The notes under the pieces: generated by a model
Database searches by the model: none
What the model saw: the letters and a program-made list of their open reading frames with translations, nothing else
What the model was told of the DNA's origin: nothing
Part shown: positions 55,192 through 63,688 of the stretch, piece by piece
Numbering within the stretch: the first letter of the stretch is position 1
Layout: the number at the start of each line of letters is the position of its first letter
Position numbers and translations under genes: made by a program
Assembly: GCF_014635705.1 (NCBI RefSeq)
Contig: NZ_BMDI01000003.1
Coordinates: 124,001 to 188,000 of the forward strand
DNA length: 64,000 bases
Reading direction: 5' to 3'
DNA from: Oxalicibacterium faecigallinarum
Lineage (GTDB): Bacteria; Pseudomonadota; Gammaproteobacteria; Burkholderiales; Burkholderiaceae_D

Positions 55192-55677
55192 TCAGGCGGA
55201 AAGCAGCGATGCGATATCCTGCGTCAGCTCCACCGGTTTGGTCTGGGGGGCATAGCGCTTCACCACATTGCCCTCCGTATCCACCAGAAACTTGGTGAAA
55301 TTCCACTTGATGCCTTCACTGCCCAAGAGGCCAGGTGCGGCGTGCTTCAGATACTTGAATAGCGGATCAGCATCGTTGCCGTTGACATCGATCTTGGCAA
55401 ACAACGGGAAAGTGACGCCGTAATTGCGTTCGCAAAAACTGCCGATGGCGTCGGCGTCGCCGGGCTCCTGGCGGCCGAACTGGTTGCATGGAAAGCCCAG
55501 CACCGAAAAGCCGCGATCCTGAAACTGTTCCTGCAATTCCTGTAACTGCCTGTACTGCGGCGTAAAGCCACATTCACTGGCAGTATTGACGATCAACAGG
55601 ACCTTGCCACGATACTGGGCAAGCGGAATCGGTGCGCCGGTCAGCGCCGTGACGGTGAAGTCGTAGAGCTTGCTCAT
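55192..55677 (-). CDS. Glutathione peroxidase (thiol peroxidase type)
   Basis: This 161-residue cysteine peroxidase has catalytic C36 (NTASECGFTPQY), the FPCNQFGRQEPG motif, and WNFTKFLVD with the conserved Trp. In bacteria these use thioredoxin or glutathione to reduce hydroperoxides. Its start overlaps the stop of pilU (ATGA), so it is the third gene of a pilT-pilU-gpx run. Confidence 0.94.
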   Translation of the reverse strand: MSKLYDFTVTALTGAPIPLAQYRGKVLLIVNTASECGFTPQYRQLQELQEQFQDRGFSVLGFPCNQFGRQEPGDADAIGSFCERNYGVTFPLFAKIDVNGNDADPLFKYLKHAAPGLLGSEGIKWNFTKFLVDTEGNVVKRYAPQTKPVELTQDIASLLSA

Positions 55678-56810
55678 ACGATGCCCAGATGTTCGGTACC
55701 GCGATTGATGTCGCGTTGCTGCGCTTCCTTGCCATGCAGCTTGATGGACAGACGCAGATCGTTGACGGAGTCAGCATTGCGCAAGGCATCCTCATACGAA
55801 ATCTTGCCGCCTTCGTAGAGATCGAACAAGGCCTGATCGAAGGTCTGCATGCCGAGCTCACGCGACTTCTTCATGATTTCCTTGATTTCGTGGACATCGC
55901 CCTTGAAGATCAGATCAGAGATCAGTGGCGAGTTCAGCATGATTTCCACTGCGACGCAGCGTCCCTTGGTGTCTTTCAGCGGGATCAGACGTTGCGAGAT
56001 CATGCTCTTGAGATTCAGCGACAGATCCATCAACAATTGCTGGCGCCGCTCTTCCGGGAAGAAGTTGACGATGCGGTCCAGCGCCTGATTGGCACTGTTG
56101 GCATGCATGGTTGCCAGGCAGAGATGACCCGTTTCGGCAAAGGCGATTGCGTAGTCCATGGTTTCACGGTCGCGAATCTCGCCGATGAAAATCACATCGG
56201 GGGCCTGTCGCAAGGTATTCTTCAGCGCCACGCCCCAGTCATCCGTGTCAACACCGATCTCGCGCTGCGTGATCACGCAATTCTTGTGCGGATGGATGAA
56301 TTCAACCGGATCCTCGATCGTGATGATGTGACCGTAACTGTGTTCGTTGCGATGACCGATCATGGCCGCCAGCGTGGTCGATTTTCCTGAACCGGTAGCA
56401 CCGACCATGATCACCAGACCACGTTTGGTCATGGCGATTTCCTTCAGCGTTTCCGGTACGCCTAACTTGTCGATGTCAGGAATCGCCGTGGTAATGGTAC
56501 GCAAGACCATGCCAACCTTGCCTTGCTGAATAAAGGCGGAAACCCGGAAGCGACCAATGCCGCCCGGGCTGATCGCAAAATTGCATTCCTTGGTGGCTTC
56601 AAACTCGGCGGCCTGCTTGTCGCTCATGATGGCGCGCGCCAGTTCGGTCGTGTGTGCGGCTGTCAGTGGCTGGTTGGAAACCTGTGTCATCTTGCCGTCG
56701 ATCTTGAACGCCGGCGGAAAGTCTGCCGTGACGAACAGATCGGAGCCGTTTTTGCTGAGCATGAGACGCAGCAGGTCGTACATGAATTTGGTTGCCTGTT
56801 CGCGTTCCAT
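55674..56810 (-). CDS. pilU: Type IV pilus retraction ATPase PilU
   Basis: This 378-residue PilT paralogue has Walker A GATGSGKST at 137-145, the Asp box IITIEDPVEFIH, Walker B IFIGEIRDRETMDYA and the His box LATMHANSANQALDRI. PilU boosts retraction force and needs PilT. It lacks the PilT-type AIRNLI motif, having SPLISDLIFKG instead. It follows pilT by 195 bp and overlaps the gpx start by 4 nt. Confidence 0.95.
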   Translation of the reverse strand: MEREQATKFMYDLLRLMLSKNGSDLFVTADFPPAFKIDGKMTQVSNQPLTAAHTTELARAIMSDKQAAEFEATKECNFAISPGGIGRFRVSAFIQQGKVGMVLRTITTAIPDIDKLGVPETLKEIAMTKRGLVIMVGATGSGKSTTLAAMIGHRNEHSYGHIITIEDPVEFIHPHKNCVITQREIGVDTDDWGVALKNTLRQAPDVIFIGEIRDRETMDYAIAFAETGHLCLATMHANSANQALDRIVNFFPEERRQQLLMDLSLNLKSMISQRLIPLKDTKGRCVAVEIMLNSPLISDLIFKGDVHEIKEIMKKSRELGMQTFDQALFDLYEGGKISYEDALRNADSVNDLRLSIKLHGKEAQQRDINRGTEHLGIV

Positions 56811-57005
56811 GGCGCTGTTCCTTCTTTACTCGATTCGTACGGTGGTGCGGTTTGATGTTTCTTTGTATCTAAATTTGAAAATGCTAATCAAGCGGATTCT
56901 GAATCATCTCAACGTTGCAGGTTGAATGCAGCTTTACCCCACCTCGCAGCTTGCAAGCTACTCGGATTCGTATGGCGCAAAGCGATGCTTTGCGAAACCC
57001 CACAC

Positions 57006-58049
57006 TCATCCCGGGAAGTTTTCCGGTGTCTTGGCCGCCGCGCGTGCCGTCACACTGGAAATGATGTTGCGACGTACCAGATCAGTCAGGTTGCTATCCA
57101 GCGTCTGCATGCCAACATTGGAGCCGGTCTGGATCGCCGAATACATCTGCGCAATCTTGGCTTCACGGATCAGGTTGCGAATCGCCGGCGTGCCCAACAT
57201 GATCTCGTGTGCCGCCACGCGGCTGGTACCGTCTTTCGTCTTGAGCAAGGTTTGCGAAATGACGGCCTGCAAGGATTCGGACAGCATTGCACGCACCATT
57301 TCCTTTTCGTCACCGGGGAAAACGTCGATGATACGATCGATGGTCTTGGCGGCCGAGGAGGTGTGCAGGGTGCCGAATACAAGGTGACCGGTTTCTGCCG
57401 CAGTCAGTGCCAGACGAATCGTTTCCAGATCGCGCAATTCGCCAACCAGCACCACGTCCGGATCTTCACGCAGCGCCGAGCGCAGGGCGTTCTCGAACGA
57501 GTGCGTATGCGGGCCGACTTCCCGTTGGTTGATCAGGCATTTCTTGGAGTCGTGCACAAACTCGATCGGGTCTTCGATCGTCAGGATGTGTGCGTATTCG
57601 TTTTCATTGACGTGATTGACCATGGCCGCCAGCGTGGTCGATTTGCCGGAACCGGTCGGACCGGTCACCAGTACCAGACCACGCGGCTTGAGTGCCAGTT
57701 CGGCAAAGATCTTGGGCGCGTTCAGCTCTTCCAGACTCAGGATTTTGGAAGGAATGGTACGCAGCACCGCGGCAGCACCGCGATCCTGATTGAAGGCATT
57801 GACACGAAAACGGGCAAGACCGGGAATTGCAAATGAAAAATCCACTTCCAGACGTTCTTCATATGCCTTGCGCTGGCCATCGTTCATGATGTCGTAAATC
57901 ATGCCGTGCACATCCTTGTGCTCCATCGGCGGCAGATTGATACGGCGTACGTCGCCGTTGACGCGAATCATGGGAGGCAGGCCGGACGAAAGGTGCAGAT
58001 CGGAGGCTTTGTTCTTCACCGAGAACGCGAGTAATTCGGAAATGTCCAT
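57006..58049 (-). CDS. pilT: Type IV pilus retraction ATPase PilT
   Basis: This 347-residue hexameric ATPase depolymerises pili for twitching. Walker A GPTGSGKST is at 130-138, the Asp box is ILTIEDPIEFVH, Walker B is VLVGELRDLETIRLA, the His box is FGTLHTSSAAKTIDRI, and the AIRNLIRE motif essential for retraction is present. A CAGGAA site precedes the ATG. It diverges from yggS. Confidence 0.97.
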   Translation of the reverse strand: MDISELLAFSVKNKASDLHLSSGLPPMIRVNGDVRRINLPPMEHKDVHGMIYDIMNDGQRKAYEERLEVDFSFAIPGLARFRVNAFNQDRGAAAVLRTIPSKILSLEELNAPKIFAELALKPRGLVLVTGPTGSGKSTTLAAMVNHVNENEYAHILTIEDPIEFVHDSKKCLINQREVGPHTHSFENALRSALREDPDVVLVGELRDLETIRLALTAAETGHLVFGTLHTSSAAKTIDRIIDVFPGDEKEMVRAMLSESLQAVISQTLLKTKDGTSRVAAHEIMLGTPAIRNLIREAKIAQMYSAIQTGSNVGMQTLDSNLTDLVRRNIISSVTARAAAKTPENFPG

Positions 58050-58164
58050 TTATAATTCCTGAGCCTGCGATGAATACAAAAAGCACATGACGACGACTTG
58101 TCGTTTTCGCTAGCCGCAACCAACTGCACAATCCGGCGAAATATTGCCCTGAAGAACTTTGATT

Positions 58165-58872
58165 ATGTCTGTAATACGCCAGAACTTGCAAGCCGTGCAG
58201 CGCCGTATCGGCGAGGCTGCAGACAATGCGCAACGCCCTGCCAATAGTATTGCACTGCTGGCGGTTTCCAAAACCTTTGGGGCTGATGCCGTGATCGACG
58301 CGGCATCGACAGGGCAACGTGCATTTGGTGAAAACTATCTGCAGGAAGCGCTGGATAAAATGACAAGCGTGCAGACCGAACGACCCGATTTGAAGCTGGA
58401 ATGGCATTTCATCGGTCCGATTCAAAGCAATAAGACGCGACCGATCGCAACGCACTTCGATTGGGTGCATGCCGTGGATCGCGAAAAGATCGCGCAACGC
58501 CTGTCAGATCAGCGTCCGATCGATATGCCGCCGTTGAATGTGTGTCTGCAGGTCAATATCAGTGGTGAAGCAAGTAAAAGCGGGTTGTCGCCGGATGACG
58601 TGCCCGAGGTTGCGCGTCGCGTCGCCGCCATGCCACGGTTGCGACTGCGTGGACTGATGGCGATTCCGGAAGCAACGGATGATCCTCAGCAGCAGCGCGT
58701 GCCGTTCCGACAGATGCACGATCTGTTCAGTCGTTTGCAGGCAGAAGGGTTGCCGATCGATACCTTGTCGATGGGCATGTCGGGCGATCTTGATGCGGCG
58801 ATCGCCGAAGGTGCGACCATCGTACGCATCGGTTCAGCCATTTTTGGAGCAAGGGACTATGCAAAACAATAA
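58165..58872 (+). CDS. PLP homeostasis protein (YggS family)
   Basis: This 235-residue PLP-binding TIM-barrel protein has the cofactor lysine K36 (LLAVSKTFGA) and C-terminal LSMGMSGDLDAAIAEGATIVRIGSAIFG. It regulates pyridoxal-phosphate and amino-acid levels without known enzyme activity. It overlaps proC by 14 nt, the common yggS-proC pairing. The ATG at 58165 was chosen over a TTG six nucleotides upstream. Confidence 0.95.
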   Translation: MSVIRQNLQAVQRRIGEAADNAQRPANSIALLAVSKTFGADAVIDAASTGQRAFGENYLQEALDKMTSVQTERPDLKLEWHFIGPIQSNKTRPIATHFDWVHAVDREKIAQRLSDQRPIDMPPLNVCLQVNISGEASKSGLSPDDVPEVARRVAAMPRLRLRGLMAIPEATDDPQQQRVPFRQMHDLFSRLQAEGLPIDTLSMGMSGDLDAAIAEGATIVRIGSAIFGARDYAKQ

Positions 58873-59686
58873 TTTGAAAATCAGCTTTATCGGTGGCGGC
58901 AACATGGCTGCGGCTTTGATCGGCGGTCTTGCGGACAAACTGACGGCCGCGTCCAATATCCATGTGATCGATATCCATGTCGATTCCATCCAGCGCCTGC
59001 AGCAACAGTTCGGTGTCTCGATCAGTGGTGATATCGATGCGACGATTGCCGACAGCGATGTCATCGTGCTGGCAGTCAAGCCGCAGCAGATGAAAGGCGT
59101 GGTTGCGCAAGTCCTGCCGCATATCGGAACGCAACTGGTGTTGTCGATTGCTGCCGGCATTCGTGCCAGCGATCTGTCACGCTGGCTTGGCGGACATGGC
59201 GCGATTGTGCGCACGATGCCGAATACGCCCGCGCTGATTGGCAAGGGCGTGACAGGCATGGTCGCGACAACGGGCGTGAGTGCCGAGCAGCGCACCGCTG
59301 CAGATGCGATTCTGCGTGCGGTTGGCGAGACCGTCTGGCTGGATGACGAAGCGTTGATCGATCCGGTCACAGCCGTTTCCGGCAGCGGTCCTGCCTATGT
59401 CTTTTACTTCCTGGAAGCGATGCAGCAAGCCGCGCAGGAAATGGGTTTGACGGCAGAGCAAGGCAATGCACTCGCCATATCGACGTTTGTTGGCGCGGCA
59501 GAGCTGGCGGCAAAATCGGATGATCCTGTGTCCGTCTTGCGTGAACGCGTCACGTCCAAGGGGGGGACCACGTACGCCGCATTGAGCAGTATGGAAGACA
59601 GCGGCGTCAAGGAAGCAATTGTGAGAGCGATGAAAGCTGCAGCTGCCCGAGGAAAAGCGTTAGGTGAGGAGTTTGGCAAAGATTGA
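58859..59686 (+). CDS. proC: Pyrroline-5-carboxylate reductase
   Basis: This 275-residue enzyme makes proline from pyrroline-5-carboxylate. It has an N-terminal Rossmann domain (SFIGGGNMAAALIGGL), VLAVKPQQM, RTMPNTPALIGKG, the dimer domain SGSGPAYVFYF and the C-terminal VTSKGGTTYAAL. A GGAGCAAGGGACT leader precedes the ATG at 58859, which lies inside the yggS 3' end. A longer in-frame opening begins at 58679. Confidence 0.96.
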   Translation: MQNNNLKISFIGGGNMAAALIGGLADKLTAASNIHVIDIHVDSIQRLQQQFGVSISGDIDATIADSDVIVLAVKPQQMKGVVAQVLPHIGTQLVLSIAAGIRASDLSRWLGGHGAIVRTMPNTPALIGKGVTGMVATTGVSAEQRTAADAILRAVGETVWLDDEALIDPVTAVSGSGPAYVFYFLEAMQQAAQEMGLTAEQGNALAISTFVGAAELAAKSDDPVSVLRERVTSKGGTTYAALSSMEDSGVKEAIVRAMKAAAARGKALGEEFGKD

Positions 59687-59700
59687 TTGCTGGTGAGAGG

Positions 59701-60486
59701 TCACGTGTGCGGCCACATGATCTCATCGGCATTGCCACAGGCCTCGAACAAAGGTCTGCTGAATAGATAGCCTTGCATCAGGCGCACACCCATTTGTGCC
59801 AGACATTTCGCCTCTTCCTGTGTTTCCACACCTTCGGCGATCATGACAATCTTCATTTCGTCGAGCATGCGAATAACCGCACGCGCGATGCTTTGGCGCG
59901 CCGGACTTTGATCAATCCGTCGCACCAGATCCATGTCGAGTTTGACGATGTCCGGTTGAAAATTCGCTAGCAGATTCAGTCCCGCAAATCCTGCGCCGAA
60001 ATCATCGATTGCAGTCAAAAAGCCGATACGCTGATATTCACGCAGAATCTCGGTGAGCCGCAGGCCATCTTCAACACGTTCACCTTCCACCGCTTCAAAT
60101 ATCAATCGATTGATAGGGAAGTCATGCGTGCGTGCTGCTTCCAGAGTCGAGCGTATGCATAGCTCCGGCTGATAGATCGCATTCGGTAAAAAATTGATCG
60201 ACAACATCGATGGCATTTGCAATGCAGCAGCCGTCTTGATGGCCTTGATACGGCATGCCTGATCAAAGCGATACCGGTTTGCGTCCGTCACCTGTTCCAG
60301 CACGCTGTACGCAGATTCGCCATTCGGCCCGCGTACCAATGCTTCGTGTGCGTAGACCGAGCGCGATGCAATGTTGACGATAGGCTGGTAGGCATAACTG
60401 AAGCTGAACGGCAGTTTGACGCTCTCGCTGCAGCCAGCGCAGCCGGTCTTGATATCAGCGGGGAAAAAAGTGGTCGAATTCAGCAT
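59701..60486 (-). CDS. Stand-alone EAL-domain c-di-GMP phosphodiesterase
   Basis: This 261-residue soluble EAL protein retains the active-site residues: E48 (EALVR), N98 (SINFLPN), E131 (FEAVEG), D161-D162 (DDFGAGF), K182, E218 and Q238 (QGYLF). It has only about 28 residues before the EAL domain, containing a C16-x2-C19 pair, and no attached sensor domain. It likely lowers c-di-GMP. The spacer to the divergent DUF4142 gene holds an operator-like palindrome. Confidence 0.92.
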   Translation of the reverse strand: MLNSTTFFPADIKTGCAGCSESVKLPFSFSYAYQPIVNIASRSVYAHEALVRGPNGESAYSVLEQVTDANRYRFDQACRIKAIKTAAALQMPSMLSINFLPNAIYQPELCIRSTLEAARTHDFPINRLIFEAVEGERVEDGLRLTEILREYQRIGFLTAIDDFGAGFAGLNLLANFQPDIVKLDMDLVRRIDQSPARQSIARAVIRMLDEMKIVMIAEGVETQEEAKCLAQMGVRLMQGYLFSRPLFEACGNADEIMWPHT

Positions 60487-60524
60487 GAAAACATTCTATC
60501 TGCATGCCGCTGCATAACCGCGCT

Positions 60525-60552
60525 GTGTCACAACATTTCACGCTTGTGACAC
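60525..60552. promoter_or_regulatory. Inverted repeat in the EAL/DUF4142 divergent spacer
   Basis: GTGTCACAA and TTGTGACAC (60525-60533 and 60544-60552) are perfect complements separated by 10 bp, a full helical-turn arrangement typical of dimer-binding operators. Confidence 0.45.
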
Positions 60553-60689
60553 GTAGAGGAAGGTGTTGCGTGGGACTCTTCTTACAAAGATTCGCGAACA
60601 CGTCCGATAGAAGGGATTTTTAAGGATTGTTTATTGTTTGCTTGCCGCCCGCTGGAGGCGGTCTTGTCATCATTAAAAAGGAGATTCCT

Positions 60690-61259
60690 ATGCAAACCAT
60701 TCGCAATTTCCGTCACGCTCGTGTTTTAGGATTGGCTGCTGCAATCGCTTTGGGCGGCATGAGCACTGGTGCCATCGCAGATCAGGTGTCGGCTGCACAG
60801 GCAGGAAAGCTTGCTGCCGCTGCCCAAGGTGCGCCACTCAATGCAACCGAACGCCAAATGCTCACGCGTGCAGCGCAAGCCAATATGGCAGAAGTGGCTG
60901 CTGCCGAACTGGCCAAGACCAAATCCAGCAATGAGAACGTGCTGAAATTCGCGCAACAAATGATCAAGGATCATTCGCATGCCTTAAAGGAAATCACCGC
61001 GGTGGCAGAAAAATATGATGTTCGCATGCCGAAGGATGCGGGCCGCAGTCATGCCAATGCACTCAAGAAAATGAACCAGCTGAGCGCGGACGAATTTGAT
61101 CGCCAGTATCTGTCGCAAGCGGGTGTGCAGGAACACAAGGACACAAAACAGCTGGTGGAGAACCTGCGCAATTCCAGCAATCCGGAATTGAAAGCCTTGG
61201 GTGAAAAGCTGACGCCCGTCATCGAAGCGCATCTGAAGATGGCAAATGATCTGAGCTGA
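60690..61259 (+). CDS. Secreted DUF4142-family protein
   Basis: This 189-residue protein has a Sec signal ending GAIA before DQVSAAQ (about residue 31). A helical, ferritin-like DUF4142 domain follows (MLTRAAQANMAEVAAAELAKTKSSNENVLKFAQQMIKDHSHALKE). A strong AAAAGGAG ribosome site lies 8 nt from the ATG at 60690; an in-frame start at 60627 is not supported. Such proteins are periplasmic, often stress-induced; function is unknown. Confidence 0.9.
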   Translation: MQTIRNFRHARVLGLAAAIALGGMSTGAIADQVSAAQAGKLAAAAQGAPLNATERQMLTRAAQANMAEVAAAELAKTKSSNENVLKFAQQMIKDHSHALKEITAVAEKYDVRMPKDAGRSHANALKKMNQLSADEFDRQYLSQAGVQEHKDTKQLVENLRNSSNPELKALGEKLTPVIEAHLKMANDLS

Positions 61260-61316
61260 TCCTTCCGATTGCTCATGCGTGCCGCTGCTCATTCGTGATG
61301 AATGGCAGCGGCATTT

Positions 61317-62723
61317 TCATGTGTCGACCGCACCGCGACTGACATTGTCGCCATCATGTTTTTTCAGCGACCAGAACGATAACGACGATAGAATCGTCAG
61401 GCCACCCAGCGTCAGGAAGGCATGATGCAAGGCGCCCGTGATGGCTACCCGATCCGATTGCGGCAAATCGCCCAGATACCATCCTGCCAGAATCGATGCG
61501 AATGCCAAGCCGAAACTGACGGATAACTGTTGCAAGGAACTGGCAATGGTACTGGCCATGCTGGCCTGTTCGGCTGCAACATCGGCATAAGCCATCGAAT
61601 TCATGCTCGAGAATTGCAGCGAATTGAAGAAGCCCTGCGCCAGACTGATGGCAACGATCCAGCCAATCGCCGTACCGTCATTGACGGTGGCGTACAGGCT
61701 GATGGTCAGGCCGATCATGACGGTATTCACGATCAGGACCTTGCGATAGCCAAACGTGCGCAGCACGCGGATCGAAATCACTTTCATGAACATGGCCGCA
61801 GCGGCAGAAGGCATCATCAGCAAGCCGGCCTGCCATGCGGGAAGGCCCAGGCCGATCTGATACAGCAACGGTAGCAGGAAAGGCATGCCGCCCAGTCCAA
61901 AGCGGGTCAGGAATCCGCCGGCAACCGCCACACGGAAAGTACGAATTCTGAACAGGCCCAGTTGCAGCAAAGGCGTCAGATGATGACGTGCATGCCATGC
62001 ATACGCTGCCAGCAGACTGAGTGACAGTACAAAGAGAACGCCGAGTGACGTGGCATCGAGATAGTGTTCGCCAAAAATTTCCAGTATCCACGACAGCAAC
62101 GCGATACCGCTGCCGAACAAAACCAGTCCGATGACATCCAGACGAGAGGCATGTTCGGATCGGTAATCCGGCATGTGGCGCACGATCATCCACAACGCGA
62201 TGATGCCGATGGGTACGTTGACCAGAAAGATGAATTGCCAGGGCAGCCAGTGCACGATCAGACCACCAATGGTCGGGCCGAGCAGAGGACCGATCAGTGC
62301 CGGAATGATCACGAAGTTCATGGCAGCCAGTAGTTCGGACTTCGGAAAAGTGCGGACGATGGCCAGTCGCCCGACCGGCAGCATCATGGCAGCACCGATA
62401 CCTTGCAGGATGCGTGCGGCAACCAGCATCGGCACGCTGCTCGCCATGGCGCACAGCAGGCAGGAAAAGGTAAAGATGGCTACCGCGGAGCCAAACACGC
62501 GTCGTGTGCCAAATCGATCCGCCATCCAGCCACTGACTGGAATGCCGACCGCAAGGCTCAGTACATAGCTACTGACAACCGCCTTCAGACTCAGTGGCGT
62601 AACGTTGAGACTGTGCGCGATCGCAGGCACTGCCGTGTTGAGGATGGTGGTGTTGAGGTTTTCCATGAACAGGGCAAGCGCAACCAGCCAGGGCAGATAA
62701 CGTCTGATTGCTTGGTTGTCCAT
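61317..62723 (-). CDS. MFS multidrug exporter of the DHA2 family (EmrB/QacA, MdtD-like)
   Basis: This 468-residue transporter has about fourteen hydrophobic segments. The N-terminal motif is FMENLNTTILNTAVPAIAHSL (motif D1-like), GWMADRFGTRRVFG is motif A, and the ARILQGIGAAMMLPVGR segment carries motif B (arginine in TM4). It exports drugs or metabolites by proton antiport; the substrate is unknown. The ATG at 62723 was preferred to an in-frame start at 62789. Confidence 0.92.
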   Translation of the reverse strand: MDNQAIRRYLPWLVALALFMENLNTTILNTAVPAIAHSLNVTPLSLKAVVSSYVLSLAVGIPVSGWMADRFGTRRVFGSAVAIFTFSCLLCAMASSVPMLVAARILQGIGAAMMLPVGRLAIVRTFPKSELLAAMNFVIIPALIGPLLGPTIGGLIVHWLPWQFIFLVNVPIGIIALWMIVRHMPDYRSEHASRLDVIGLVLFGSGIALLSWILEIFGEHYLDATSLGVLFVLSLSLLAAYAWHARHHLTPLLQLGLFRIRTFRVAVAGGFLTRFGLGGMPFLLPLLYQIGLGLPAWQAGLLMMPSAAAAMFMKVISIRVLRTFGYRKVLIVNTVMIGLTISLYATVNDGTAIGWIVAISLAQGFFNSLQFSSMNSMAYADVAAEQASMASTIASSLQQLSVSFGLAFASILAGWYLGDLPQSDRVAITGALHHAFLTLGGLTILSSLSFWSLKKHDGDNVSRGAVDT

Positions 62724-62816
62724 GTCGTGCGAATTCCTCGTGATAAAGAAAGATGGCGGATCAATGATCCGCCATGAAGAAGAGAGCATACTCCGTCATA
62801 AAAATTCGGCTGGCAA

Positions 62817-63578
62817 TCACATTTTTGGTTGTCCGTTGGACGCTGTCAATCCACCGTCGACGGGTAGATTGACGCCGGTAACGAACACGGCATCCTCACT
62901 GGCCAGAAAGGCGATGACGGAGGCAATCTCCGAAGGCTGTGCGCCACGCCCCAGTGGAATGCGTTCGTAAAATTTCTTCAGTAATGCCTCATCGTCCTGC
63001 ATGTCGGCAGTCATGTCCGTCAGCGTAAAGCTTGGGCAAACGGCATTCACGCGGATGCCTTGCGGTGCGTAGTCCATTGCCAGTACACGGGTCAGATTGA
63101 CGACCGCACCTTTGGAGGCGTTGTAGGCGGTCATGCCCCAATCACCGCCAAGCCCGGAGACCGAGGCGACATTGACGATGCAGCCACGCGTTTTCTCCAG
63201 ATGCGGGATGGCAGCCTTGGCGCCAAAGAATACGCCATTGACGTTGGTCGCCTGTACGCGCTGCCATTCTTCGATGCTCAGATCGGCAGCCTTACCTTCG
63301 GCAAAGGTGCCGGCATCGCTGACCAGTATGTCGAGTTTGCCAAAACGATCGATCGCAAAATCAATCAGCGCTTCGACCTCGGTGTAGATGGAAACATCGG
63401 TGGCTTTGACTGCCGTGCGCTCGGCCGGCAGGCTGGCAGCGATTTTCTCCAGCTTGGACAAGGTGCGGCCAGCCAGTACAACGGAAGCGCCTTCGTCTGA
63501 AAAACGGCGAGCGGTCGCTTCGCCGATACCCGAGCCGGCACCAGTCACGATGACGACTTTGTTAGAGAAACGTTGCAT
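62817..63578 (-). CDS. Short-chain dehydrogenase/reductase
   Basis: This 253-residue classical SDR has the NAD(P) motif TGAGSGIG at 12-19 and the triad S139, Y152 and K156 (YNASK). The usual NNAG reads VSDAG. The C-terminal VTGVNLPVDGGL is typical. It likely oxidises or reduces a small alcohol or ketone; the substrate is unknown. A GGAG site precedes the ATG. It is followed by the MFS gene in the same direction. Confidence 0.93.
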   Translation of the reverse strand: MQRFSNKVVIVTGAGSGIGEATARRFSDEGASVVLAGRTLSKLEKIAASLPAERTAVKATDVSIYTEVEALIDFAIDRFGKLDILVSDAGTFAEGKAADLSIEEWQRVQATNVNGVFFGAKAAIPHLEKTRGCIVNVASVSGLGGDWGMTAYNASKGAVVNLTRVLAMDYAPQGIRVNAVCPSFTLTDMTADMQDDEALLKKFYERIPLGRGAQPSEIASVIAFLASEDAVFVTGVNLPVDGGLTASNGQPKM

Positions 63579-63688
63579 GACAGTCTCCTTCTCATAGGTT
63601 GGAGACTGAGTGATTCTGATTCGACGACTTGGTTCAGGCTGAAAACGGTTTTGACATGCGTAATGTGCGTTGTCTCACCTCAGGCAAG

